From Sphingobacterium sp. UBA2700 (GTDB lineage Bacteria > Bacteroidota > Bacteroidia > Sphingobacteriales > Sphingobacteriaceae): a DNA stretch of 64,000 bases. This document shows, in pieces, positions 52,492-60,209 of the stretch; within the stretch, counting starts at the first letter, position 1; each line of letters opens with the position of its first letter. The DNA lies in NCBI GenBank assembly GCA_002354335.1, contig DELI01000023.1, positions 149,490-213,489 of the forward strand, in the 5' to 3' direction. The notes under the pieces are model-generated. The model had not been told where the DNA came from. It saw only the letters and a program-made list of their open reading frames with translations, and ran no database searches. The translations under genes were made by a program, and so were the position numbers.

Positions 52492-53118
52492 ATGATTACG
52501 GAGAAATTTGACTTCTTACTCCAGCCACAATTGCGGGCGGAGTTTGAGAGGGAGGGTATTCGGCTCGAATTCAAAGCGGGCGACATACTCGTCGAACCTC
52601 ACAAGTACATCAAAATCGTCCCTCTGGTCCTACGAGGAAACATTCGCGTCATCCGACAGAATGAAGACGGTCAGGAATTATTTATTTATTACATCAAGGA
52701 AGGTCAGTCCTGTGCTATTTCGCTATCGACAATGATGATGGATAAAATATCCAATATTAAGGCAATTGCCGAAGAGGATATCGAGCTTATCGGAATCCCC
52801 TCCGCGGTCGCCCGACGATGGTATGAAACCTATCCGGCCTGGCGATGGTTCGTATTGAGCATGCTTGATTTCCGCTACGACGAAATACTGAGCACTTTGG
52901 ACAACGTCGCTTTCAAAAAGATCGACGAACGCCTCATCAGCTACTTAAGCACGAAGACGGAAAGTCTACAAAGCAATATCCTCAACATCACCCACCAGGA
53001 AATTGCCAACGAGCTATCCACCTCCCGCGAGGTGATCTCCCGACTATTGAAGCAACTCGAACAGCGCGACATGCTTAAACTATTTCGTAATAAAGTAGAA
53101 ATAATTTCCCTTGTGTGA
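52492..53118 (+). CDS. Crp/Fnr-type transcriptional regulator
   Basis: The 208-residue regulator has a cNMP-type beta-roll (about 20-125) and a winged helix with THQEIANELSTSREVISRLLKQLEQ as the recognition region. It is a paralogue of the regulator at 9059-9685 (same length; similar THQEIA element and LILSSYSSR/VLSMLDFR dimer helix). The DUF2892 protein 70 bp downstream, which accompanies sulfur and rhodanese genes in many bacteria, is a likely target (inference). Confidence 0.9.
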   Translation: MITEKFDFLLQPQLRAEFEREGIRLEFKAGDILVEPHKYIKIVPLVLRGNIRVIRQNEDGQELFIYYIKEGQSCAISLSTMMMDKISNIKAIAEEDIELIGIPSAVARRWYETYPAWRWFVLSMLDFRYDEILSTLDNVAFKKIDERLISYLSTKTESLQSNILNITHQEIANELSTSREVISRLLKQLEQRDMLKLFRNKVEIISLV

Positions 53119-53151
53119 TAAAAGTCACTGACAAACAGCGCCTTCATTAGC

Positions 53152-53159
53152 CATCTTTG
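53152..53159 (+). promoter_or_regulatory. -7-like promoter box of the DUF2892 gene (CATCTTTG)
   Basis: CATCTTTG differs from TAnnTTTG by one base and lies 29 bp before the ATG. The same variant is found before the TonB receptor at 62659-62666. Both lack a clear -33 box, as activator-dependent promoters often do. Confidence 0.45.
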
Positions 53160-53188
53160 TCTATACAATCACACTAACACACACAGCT

Positions 53189-53425
53189 ATGAGACAAAAT
53201 ATAGGAAACATAGATCGAGGAATACGTGTTTTTGTTGCAATCGTAATTGCCGTACTATTCTTCACCGAACGAATCACCGGAACCATATCAATCGTTCTGA
53301 TGGTATTTGCTGGAATACTCATATTAACCAGCATGATGGGCTTCTGCCCACTTTACAGCTTATTAGGCATAAAGACATATAAAAAGAAAAATGATAATCC
53401 ACTACAAGGAAGAACAAATGAGTGA
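53189..53425 (+). CDS. DUF2892 (YgaP-like transmembrane) protein
   Basis: The 78-residue protein matches the inner-membrane DUF2892 module. It opens MRQNIGNIDRGIRV, has two hydrophobic helices (about 14-31 and 36-58) and the Gly/Cys turn MMGFCPLYSLLGI. In YgaP this domain is fused to a rhodanese and takes part in sulfane-sulfur or cyanide detoxification. Here it is encoded alone. It follows the Crp-type regulator on the same strand with its own -7-like box, suggesting local control. Confidence 0.88.
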   Translation: MRQNIGNIDRGIRVFVAIVIAVLFFTERITGTISIVLMVFAGILILTSMMGFCPLYSLLGIKTYKKKNDNPLQGRTNE

Positions 53426-53429
53426 CGAT

Positions 53430-53475
53430 TAGATATTAGATTTTAGACATAAGATTTTAGAGTCTAAATACTAAT
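53430..53475. repeat. AT-rich TTAGA repeat between convergent genes
   Basis: ATTAGATATTAGATTTTAGACATAAGATTTTAGA-type sequence with a TTTAGA/TCTAAA dyad ends near AATACTAATTCT. It resembles the arms of the composite element at 13.7 kb and fills the space between the DUF2892 and S41 gene stops. Confidence 0.45.
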
Positions 53476-53476
53476 T

Positions 53477-54766
53477 CTATTCCTTTAACTTAAACTGTTC
53501 CTTAATCATCAGGGCTTCCACTTTGCCCGCGGCAATGCTGGAAAGGTCTAAAGTTTTTGCCTTAGCACGCTTGAGGTCTTTGTATTGTGCTTCTTTTCCC
53601 TGCCCGACATATTCTATCCCTAAATCCTTATATACCGCCTGGAGAAAGGGATCTTGTGGGCTTCCGATTTGGTAGTCAGTTGTTCCGGGGAATACTTCAA
53701 CATCCGGGGGAATGCCATCAAAGTAGTCGCCCCAGCCATTCGCATTTCGGAGCTGCAGTGTAGCGAGGTACAGGTTATAGCGGTCAATGCGGATAGCAAA
53801 AGAACCTACGGGCTTACCGTAGGTTCGTTCGCCGACCAAGCGGATCGGTAAATAAGGTTTGAAGCAACTGATCAAGAGCTCACTTGCGGAGGCTGTCATC
53901 GAATTGCTGATAAAGTACAGACGTTTGATGCTATGGAGATCGCCTTTTTTCTGGAATTTCTTCGTATTCGCAGCGACGGAGAAATCAATATCTGCCATCG
54001 TAGCCAGACGCCCTTTATAGGTCATGGTTCTGCCATCCTTGTCCAGGTAGGCTTGCTGCTTCAGCATGCTTGCGCGGCCGTTCTGCATCAAGGTATTGAA
54101 ATGCTCCGTATGTTTTACCTTTCCTTCCAGCTCCTTCGGCGCAATAAGGTCTGCCACATAGCCGGCCGTTTCGATATATCCGCCTCCGTTGAAGCGCAGA
54201 TCGATAATCAGCGTACTGATGTTCTGGCTTGCCATTGCTGCGAAAGCGCGATCTAGATCGCCCTGAACTGCCGCCAATCGTGGAAAGGAATGGAGCCGCA
54301 GGTAGCCGATATCAGTGTCGCTTTCCAAATGCACTGAAGCACTTGTGTTGATTATAGATGCCAGCCTTTTAGCACTAGCGGAACCCTGCGCACGAACCTC
54401 CAGGAAGGAATACTTCGCACGTCCTTCCATGCGGGTCCACTCATAGGGCTTTCCCCCAGGATGCATAGAAAACTGACTTAAGCGATACAATGACGTGCTC
54501 AAGGCAGTCTCCTCAGGACTGATGCCAGCAAACTGCGCTCGGGGATCGAACTCCGTATAAGAAGGCAAAGCCTCGTTCCAATAATAACAGTGCTTCGCGT
54601 AGAGGTAAATCGAGTCCAAGCTCATCTCCTTACGACTGCCATATTTCGGTGTAACAATCTCTTCCTCTCTCGGCGGCGGAGGATTGTCTTTTTTACAAGC
54701 TGCCCATAGCAGCATGCATAAGCATAATAGCCGAATTCTACCGACTGATCTGATGATGGCTCTCAT
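53477..54766 (-). CDS. S41 family peptidase, lipoprotein
   Basis: The 429-residue protein is a lipoprotein (WAAC, Cys24). The S41/tail-specific protease core is in the second half: LIIDLRFNGGGYIETAGYVADLI, the nucleophile region SNSMTASASELLISCF, and the ERTYGKPVG Lys region. A PDZ domain is not obvious. S41 proteases cut at C-termini or unfolded proteins. It is the last gene of the haem/iron run and overlaps the peroxidase gene by 4 nt (ATGA), so it is translationally coupled. Its job might be cleavage of a host or surface haem protein (inference). Confidence 0.85.
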   Translation of the reverse strand: MRAIIRSVGRIRLLCLCMLLWAACKKDNPPPPREEEIVTPKYGSRKEMSLDSIYLYAKHCYYWNEALPSYTEFDPRAQFAGISPEETALSTSLYRLSQFSMHPGGKPYEWTRMEGRAKYSFLEVRAQGSASAKRLASIINTSASVHLESDTDIGYLRLHSFPRLAAVQGDLDRAFAAMASQNISTLIIDLRFNGGGYIETAGYVADLIAPKELEGKVKHTEHFNTLMQNGRASMLKQQAYLDKDGRTMTYKGRLATMADIDFSVAANTKKFQKKGDLHSIKRLYFISNSMTASASELLISCFKPYLPIRLVGERTYGKPVGSFAIRIDRYNLYLATLQLRNANGWGDYFDGIPPDVEVFPGTTDYQIGSPQDPFLQAVYKDLGIEYVGQGKEAQYKDLKRAKAKTLDLSSIAAGKVEALMIKEQFKLKE

Positions 54767-55908
54767 TCTATACTGTTTACAGGAGCGGGCAGCTCAGGAG
54801 CCGGAACATTAGGTCGCTCGCTGCTCAAGGCATTCAGGAAAGCGAGAATCGCATCCTGCTCCTTACTACTTAGTTTTAAACTTTTGATATGTGGTGATAA
54901 TTCCCCGTGAATCTGCTGTCCCGGTGGTTGAGGCATCTTTTGGCTCAATAGCGAAATAATCTCCGTCAATGTTGCTACGGAGCCATTGTGCATATAAGGC
55001 GGCGTATGTACCACATTGCGCAGACCCGGCGTACGGATTTTTCCCAAATCGTCCTTATTCTTCGTAGCGATATAACGTCCATCGTCCAACTTCCCGAAAA
55101 CATCCACCGCATAACCCAGGTTATGGTAATTCAAATCCGTAAAGAAGGGACCATTATGGCAGTTGATGCATTGTCCCTTGGTACGGAACAGGTGCAAGCC
55201 TTCGATCTGCTCATCGTTGAGGCTTTGGTAATCTCCAGCCACGAAGCGATCAAATGCAGTGATACCGCTGCTAATGGTTTTAGAGTAGGCAGCAATGGCA
55301 TCCAGTAAACCCTCGCGTGTCAATACGCGCGTACCATAGGCTTCCTCATACATACGCACATAGCCAGGAACCGCCTGCAATTTTGCCGGCAAGGTATAGG
55401 TATTGCCACCCATCTCGATGGGCGATTCAATCGCTTCAGCAATCTGCTCCCGGAAGGTCTTTGCCCGACCATCGTGGAAGAGATGCCCCTCCAAAGTCCA
55501 TACATTCAGCATGGTCGGGGTGTTGCGATGATGCGTGGCAATACCATCCGCAGTGCGCTTGGCATCCGTCCAGTAATTTTCGGGATTATGGCAGGACAGA
55601 CAGGATCTTGTTCCGCTGCCCACATTATTATCCCAAAATAGGGCTTTCCCTAAAGCAATCAGCGCCGGCTTCTCCTTACCCATATTTGGATTATCAACCA
55701 TACCTGCCAATTCTCGACGCTCGATTCCCTCATCCCAGTTCGCTGTTGGCCAGGAGGCAATAGCTCGACTATACTGCTCCCTTAAGGTTAATATTGTGGG
55801 AGGGGGAGCTACAGGCGGCGACGGATCAATAGGGTCTGAAGGCTTGTCCTTTCCGCAGGAAAAGAAAGCAAAGAGCATAAAAACCGATAAGGGACACAAA
55901 AAACGCAT
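54763..55908 (-). CDS. di-haem cytochrome c peroxidase, lipoprotein
   Basis: The 381-residue protein is a lipoprotein (FFSC, Cys18). It carries two c-type haem motifs, CLSCH (103-107) and CINCH (247-251), spaced as in bacterial CcpA/MauG-type peroxidases, and THHRNTPTMLNV near 125-136. It reduces H2O2 or carries out other haem-based oxidation in the periplasm or at the surface. It overlaps the S41 gene by 4 nt and follows the DUF5018-like gene by 11 bp. Its inclusion with HmuY-like and TonB genes is unusual and suggests haem processing or peroxide removal. Confidence 0.92.
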   Translation of the reverse strand: MRFLCPLSVFMLFAFFSCGKDKPSDPIDPSPPVAPPPTILTLREQYSRAIASWPTANWDEGIERRELAGMVDNPNMGKEKPALIALGKALFWDNNVGSGTRSCLSCHNPENYWTDAKRTADGIATHHRNTPTMLNVWTLEGHLFHDGRAKTFREQIAEAIESPIEMGGNTYTLPAKLQAVPGYVRMYEEAYGTRVLTREGLLDAIAAYSKTISSGITAFDRFVAGDYQSLNDEQIEGLHLFRTKGQCINCHNGPFFTDLNYHNLGYAVDVFGKLDDGRYIATKNKDDLGKIRTPGLRNVVHTPPYMHNGSVATLTEIISLLSQKMPQPPGQQIHGELSPHIKSLKLSSKEQDAILAFLNALSSERPNVPAPELPAPVNSIE

Positions 55909-55919
55909 ATCAGAACTCT

Positions 55920-56897
55920 TTACTCAACAAGCGTTAGATTGTATACGCTAAAATTTGCCATAAACTTATCCGTTTGATCAAACAGTTGAACATTTTGTAA
56001 TTGACCTTTGGGAAGCTCTTTTGGAATCGTAATTTCATATTCCTTTTTATCCTTATTGACAACGAGTTCAGCAGGATAAAAAATTTCGCTTTCTGATTCT
56101 ATGTCATAGAGCACAAATTTTGCGCTTTTCAATTCCGTTCCACTATAGTGCTTATCCACCCAATCTGGATGATACGTACCTCTTAATTTATCACCTGCCC
56201 GAACATCCCTATTTGGACCATCAGAAAAATCTAGGCGAAATAATCCGCCGATTATTGGAGCTTCTACTTCAAATGGTTCCGTAACTGCTGAACGAATACC
56301 TGAAATAATGCGAATCTGATAAAACCCAACCTCAAAATTTTCTGGGAGCTCCATATTGATTGAAGTGGGCGCTTTGATTTCTTTAATTTTTAAGGGCACT
56401 TCTTTTTTCGTCGCATCAATTAGAAAGGCTTTCGTTTTTTCGATTTCAGGCAAGAAATACTCACCGCTTACACCTATATCAACTGTTGATGGATAAATCG
56501 TAATTGGCACCTCACGCTTATTCAAGCGGATATAAGGTTGATTAAAGAAAAACTCAAGATTATAGGTTTTAGTCTTCCCGTCCTGTGCCGTCACCGTATA
56601 TTTCACAGGTTGATTTTCTGAAAGATCGATTTTATCACCGGAAGCGGGTCTAATGATGGCATTTTCAGCCAGCTGTATTTGTGGATTGATACTTGCAGGG
56701 ATTTCCTGATAGGGAGACCAGTAGAGGACGATACGATCGCCTACGATACTTGCTGACACAAGTTTACCCTCTGCATCTGTGATCTTAAAGCTTTCAATAT
56801 GATTGAAAGGTAATGCGGTATATTCTGTTTTACAAGCTAGAAAGCTGAAACAAAGCAATATAATAGAAAAGTTAATTTTAATAGAATTATTCATCAT
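55920..56897 (-). CDS. DUF5018-like surface lipoprotein, copy B
   Basis: The 325-residue lipoprotein (LAC, Cys near 22) has an N-terminal DUF5018-like Ig domain ending PVKYTVTAQDGKTKTYNLEFF. Two further beta-sandwich (TIG-like) repeats complete it. An upstream GTG at 56916-56918 and two adjacent ATGs compete; the first ATG (56895-56897) is used. It shares domain order with the 57697-58668 protein. Such proteins usually bind ligands at the outer membrane surface; the ligand is unknown. It precedes the peroxidase gene by 11 bp. Confidence 0.75.
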   Translation of the reverse strand: MMNNSIKINFSIILLCFSFLACKTEYTALPFNHIESFKITDAEGKLVSASIVGDRIVLYWSPYQEIPASINPQIQLAENAIIRPASGDKIDLSENQPVKYTVTAQDGKTKTYNLEFFFNQPYIRLNKREVPITIYPSTVDIGVSGEYFLPEIEKTKAFLIDATKKEVPLKIKEIKAPTSINMELPENFEVGFYQIRIISGIRSAVTEPFEVEAPIIGGLFRLDFSDGPNRDVRAGDKLRGTYHPDWVDKHYSGTELKSAKFVLYDIESESEIFYPAELVVNKDKKEYEITIPKELPKGQLQNVQLFDQTDKFMANFSVYNLTLVE

Positions 56898-56946
56898 TCC
56901 TAGTGCAGTTTGGTACACAGTTTATTTTTTTTTAGAAAATTAAGAA

Positions 56947-56979
56947 CCGGAGAGGAACGTCTTCGACAAACCTCTCCGG
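56947..56979 (-). terminator. intercistronic hairpin within the haem/iron gene run
   Basis: CCGGAGAGG (56947-56955) and CCTCTCCGG (56971-56979) form a perfect 9-bp stem with a 15-nt loop. On the minus strand a T-rich TTCTTAATTTTC follows rather than a clean T-run. It lies between the third HmuY-like gene and DUF5018-like copy B, so it could lower expression of the peroxidase/protease end. Confidence 0.6.
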
Positions 56980-57004
56980 AAAAATTAATAGGGCATTTGG
57001 AATA

Positions 57005-57613
57005 CTAGAGCGGCTTAAACTCTATATTGATATTTCCTTTTACACGTAAATTTCCGTTAGGGCCTGGTATAGTACCAGATTGCTCAATTTCGGAGAAACT
57101 TAACAATCTAACCGCGAATTTGGCGCCCTCTGCCTCAGTTCCAACAAGAACTGTAACATTCTCCAGAGCAACATTTGCGTGGGTAGCAACATCATATTCG
57201 TACCAGCCTTTAACAGTCTCTCCGTACTTATATCCGACCGTAGAAACAGAAGCCTCTTGAAGATTCCAGTCGGCTTTGCTCACTGTATTAATGTCTTTTT
57301 TAACATAACACAATTTATAATTTCCGTTAGGAGATATATTTCCGTTGACACGATTTTCAAAAACAACCTGTGCGTTATCTTTGCTACCATCGTATAGTGG
57401 GCTTTTCAGATTAACATATACTTTTGGCCATTCATTAGGCTTTGACGGGTTGCCCCATTTGCCCTGAATGGTTACTTTAATATTTGCTTTGGCTTGATTA
57501 AATTCCAACGGCGCAACATCGCTATCTTTATTACAAGATGCAGTAAATAAGCCTGAGGCCAATACTACAGCGACCATTAATGAACTGTAGCTTTTTTTAA
57601 ATTGAATTTTCAT
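57005..57613 (-). CDS. diverged HmuY-like lipoprotein
   Basis: The 202-residue lipoprotein (TASC, Cys near 27) ends in a segment GWYEYDVATHANVALENVTVLVG...KFAVRLLSFSEI. This aligns with the conserved GWYxYxxxTH...V...GxxAKxxMLS region of HmuY proteins, as seen in its two neighbours. The N-terminal half (about 30-110) differs. HmuY proteins bind haem or related ligands at the surface and hand them to a TonB receptor. The HmuY assignment is weaker than for the other two. Confidence 0.6.
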   Translation of the reverse strand: MKIQFKKSYSSLMVAVVLASGLFTASCNKDSDVAPLEFNQAKANIKVTIQGKWGNPSKPNEWPKVYVNLKSPLYDGSKDNAQVVFENRVNGNISPNGNYKLCYVKKDINTVSKADWNLQEASVSTVGYKYGETVKGWYEYDVATHANVALENVTVLVGTEAEGAKFAVRLLSFSEIEQSGTIPGPNGNLRVKGNINIEFKPL

Positions 57614-57696
57614 AAAAATGAATTTGATTGTAAAAAAATTATTATTATAATTATAAAAGGGTTTTCGAAGACGTTTTTTAACGCCCTATAAATAGT

Positions 57697-58668
57697 TTAC
57701 TCGGTGATTATTAGATTCGCATATTTGGTTATGGATGCCCAGCCTTCAAAATCAAATTTAACCGGCACATAGCCTAGTTCCCCTTTAGGAAAATCGGCAG
57801 GGAAATTAACAATCAGCTTTCTCCTTGTCCATTCTTTGATTTTTAGTTCATATTCTTTTTCAGCGACAGTCGCGGTCACTTTTTTCGGACCTAAAAAGTA
57901 GGACATCGGGATAATCTCCCAGTCGGATTTTCTATCAAACTTAAGTTCGGAATAAGGAATATAGGGGACAGGCTGTTTGTATTCAATCAACAGCGGATCT
58001 TCTAAAACTACGGTATGACCAAATGAGCTGACTTCGACGTTATATTCACCCGCGAGGATTTCGACAGGAATAGAAGATGAGCCAATAGAACTAAAACTGA
58101 TGAAATATTCCCAGCCATCAATATGTACTCCGGCTTCGCTGGTGTTCATCACATATCTTTTCTGATCTGCTTTAGCAATGAGTTCTACGCGTATCAAATT
58201 GGGGTTTCTTTGTCCAAAATTCCCAATAATACGAGGTAGAGAACCTCGTGGACCAGACTTTTGAATTTTGCCTGGCGAATCCCGCCATCTAACTTTTAAA
58301 GCATTTGGGCTTTGTGTGGAAATCTGTAGCTTATAGGTTCGGCTAGACCCGTTAGCCGCCTTGACGGTATAGGTTTTATCTTTGGTATCTACATTGACCG
58401 GATCGACACCCTCCTGTAGTGTTGCGCCTGGCGAAACTTCGATTACCGGGTCGATAACCAACAACCCCAGATAGAGCGGAACATATACTGTAATCGTATT
58501 TTGCTGATTGTCCACCGCGCCATAAATCACATCGCCATCCGGCAGATTGATAACCTTGTATTCTAGAATCTTATCCTCCGGAAGGGGATCATAATCTTCC
58601 GTTTTGGTGCAGGCCCCTCCTAGCCAACCCATCAATAGGAGGCTTAATATTGCTGTAAATCTGTTCAT
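57697..58668 (-). CDS. DUF5018-like surface lipoprotein, copy A
   Basis: The 323-residue lipoprotein (GACT, Cys near 20) starts with a DUF5018-like domain (ILEYKVINLPDGDVIYG ... TYTVKAANGSSRTYKLQIST). Two beta-rich domains follow, ending FDFEGWASITKYANLIITE. It resembles the 55920-56897 protein in length and order, so the two are paralogues flanking the third HmuY-like gene. The name DUF5018 is given on pattern only. A surface ligand-binding role in the same system is inferred. Confidence 0.7.
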   Translation of the reverse strand: MNRFTAILSLLLMGWLGGACTKTEDYDPLPEDKILEYKVINLPDGDVIYGAVDNQQNTITVYVPLYLGLLVIDPVIEVSPGATLQEGVDPVNVDTKDKTYTVKAANGSSRTYKLQISTQSPNALKVRWRDSPGKIQKSGPRGSLPRIIGNFGQRNPNLIRVELIAKADQKRYVMNTSEAGVHIDGWEYFISFSSIGSSSIPVEILAGEYNVEVSSFGHTVVLEDPLLIEYKQPVPYIPYSELKFDRKSDWEIIPMSYFLGPKKVTATVAEKEYELKIKEWTRRKLIVNFPADFPKGELGYVPVKFDFEGWASITKYANLIITE

Positions 58669-58695
58669 GTTATTTGCTAATAATGGATTGTTTTA

Positions 58696-59448
58696 TTATT
58701 TGATTTCAAATTTCTTGCTTCCTGCCTTCACCAATACATAATCGAAAGAAAAGTATGGACTTGGCGACGTTCGCAGCCAGGTTTTCGGATCCAGCAGATC
58801 CTTGTAGAGGCTCAGCATCTTGATTTTCGCATAATGCCCATTGGCCGTACGCACGACCAGGGTATGGTTCATAATGGGATAAGCAATATGCTTTTTCTCC
58901 GCCGAACCATCGCCAATAATATTACCGTTAAAATCATAGAGATACCAGCCCAATCCTTCGCCCCATACTCCTGAATCGTCGGAACTGAATCCTCCGGTGC
59001 CATCTTGGAACTCACTCTCCGCAGGAACATCAATAACTTCCTCAAACTTCTTCTTGACGATCATAATGCCCCCTTTCCCAGGTCCATGGGCGCCCTGACC
59101 GCCACGACTATTATTGCAATTGATTACCCCCCTAAATATCCCCGAGAAGGAAAGATCCCAGCGGGTTGTCAGCTTATGATCGGGACTTGCGCCCTTGTTA
59201 CTTTCCAGGCTAAAAAATATAGGAGATTGATCTGTTGTCGGTGCGGATCCTGTTGGTAAGTTCTCTCCGAAATTCCGTACCTCAATCAGTTTATTGAAGG
59301 CTACCGTTTCGGTGGGTGTCGGCGGATCAACAGGCGGCGGCGTCGGTTCATCATTTTTGTCACAACTCGCCATCAGCATAAAGCCCATCAGGATCAGCAT
59401 CCTCCAGCTTGCCTTTGTCTTGTTTCCTTTCATTAATTGATTATTCAT
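58696..59448 (-). CDS. HmuY family lipoprotein
   Basis: The 250-residue protein is a lipoprotein (MASC, Cys29) with a Pro-rich linker and an all-beta HmuY domain. Landmarks are TRWDLSFSG, a Gly-rich GGQGAHGPGKGG loop, GWYLYDFNGN, HIAYPIMNHTLVVRTANGHYAKIKMLSLY, and PYFSFDYVLVKAG at the end. HmuY of Porphyromonas gingivalis binds haem through two His; related proteins can use Met. The His residues near KKHIAYPIMNH are candidates. It follows another HmuY gene by 17 bp. Confidence 0.88.
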   Translation of the reverse strand: MNNQLMKGNKTKASWRMLILMGFMLMASCDKNDEPTPPPVDPPTPTETVAFNKLIEVRNFGENLPTGSAPTTDQSPIFFSLESNKGASPDHKLTTRWDLSFSGIFRGVINCNNSRGGQGAHGPGKGGIMIVKKKFEEVIDVPAESEFQDGTGGFSSDDSGVWGEGLGWYLYDFNGNIIGDGSAEKKHIAYPIMNHTLVVRTANGHYAKIKMLSLYKDLLDPKTWLRTSPSPYFSFDYVLVKAGSKKFEIK

Positions 59449-59465
59449 TGCTATGCTTTATTTAA

Positions 59466-60209
59466 TTATGATCTAGTTTTAAGTTTTCTGCTTCCATCCT
59501 GCTGTACGTAATAGCGGAATGTAAAGTATGGCGCCGGCCAATTCATATTGGTTACCGCATCGGGATTACCCTTATAGGCGGAAATCATCTGCAGTTTTGC
59601 GAATCGCCCATCGGGCAAGCGCAGGGCATAGCAGCGATTGGGAAGCCCCTGCATAATATGTGTTGCCAAGCTGTAGCGGAACCATCCTTGGGACGCCTCG
59701 CTCGATGCCCAGCCTATCTTATTGACCTCGCTGCGCTCGAACTCGGCATCGCTAGGTGCCTCATCCAGCGTTTCGTAGGCCTGCCGCAATAAGACGACTG
59801 CGGTATGTTCGGCCTCGCCCTGATAGCCTGGATTGTATCGCTTATTTGCATTGTTCAAGAAAAGCTCCGAGTTGTAGGGCCCTGTAAAGGCCAGATCCCA
59901 ATCTTTACTTTTGAGCCAGCGCATGGAATCTGCTGCATTGCGTATCCATATTTGCTTTTGATCGCGGAAGCGGAACAAAAAGATGTGGAAGTCGCGGTTC
60001 TCTTTGCCTTCAATGCCGGAGGCCATCGATGCCTCGGTATCTCCCGGCAGGTCGTAGACAACGATGCTCTTGCCGTCTTCAAAGTTGGGGCGCCAATCTT
60101 CGTCTTTGCCGCAGCTGATCAACAGAAGGCTCTGCAACATGCCAAGCAGGATGTAGCGGCCGATGAGCTTACTAAACAAATATCCCCTATTGTATTTCAT
60201 GATATTCAT
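59466..60209 (-). CDS. HmuY family lipoprotein
   Basis: The 247-residue lipoprotein (LISC, Cys33) has the HmuY fold pattern: KSKDWDLAFTGPYNSELFLN, GWFRYSLATHIMQG, RCYALRLPDGRFAKLQMISAYKG and APYFTFRYYVQQDG. It lies directly after the TonB receptor, with which it overlaps by 4 nt (ATGA), as hmuY and hmuR are adjacent in Porphyromonas. This pairing supports ligand transfer from HmuY to the receptor. The exact ligand-binding residues are uncertain. Confidence 0.9.
   Translation of the reverse strand: MNIMKYNRGYLFSKLIGRYILLGMLQSLLLISCGKDEDWRPNFEDGKSIVVYDLPGDTEASMASGIEGKENRDFHIFLFRFRDQKQIWIRNAADSMRWLKSKDWDLAFTGPYNSELFLNNANKRYNPGYQGEAEHTAVVLLRQAYETLDEAPSDAEFERSEVNKIGWASSEASQGWFRYSLATHIMQGLPNRCYALRLPDGRFAKLQMISAYKGNPDAVTNMNWPAPYFTFRYYVQQDGSRKLKTRS

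Noticed and set aside
55317-55763. Plus-strand frame of 148 codons opposite the peroxidase gene
   Set aside because: Runs through both codons of the haem region on the other strand; Pro/Ser/Arg-rich shadow sequence.
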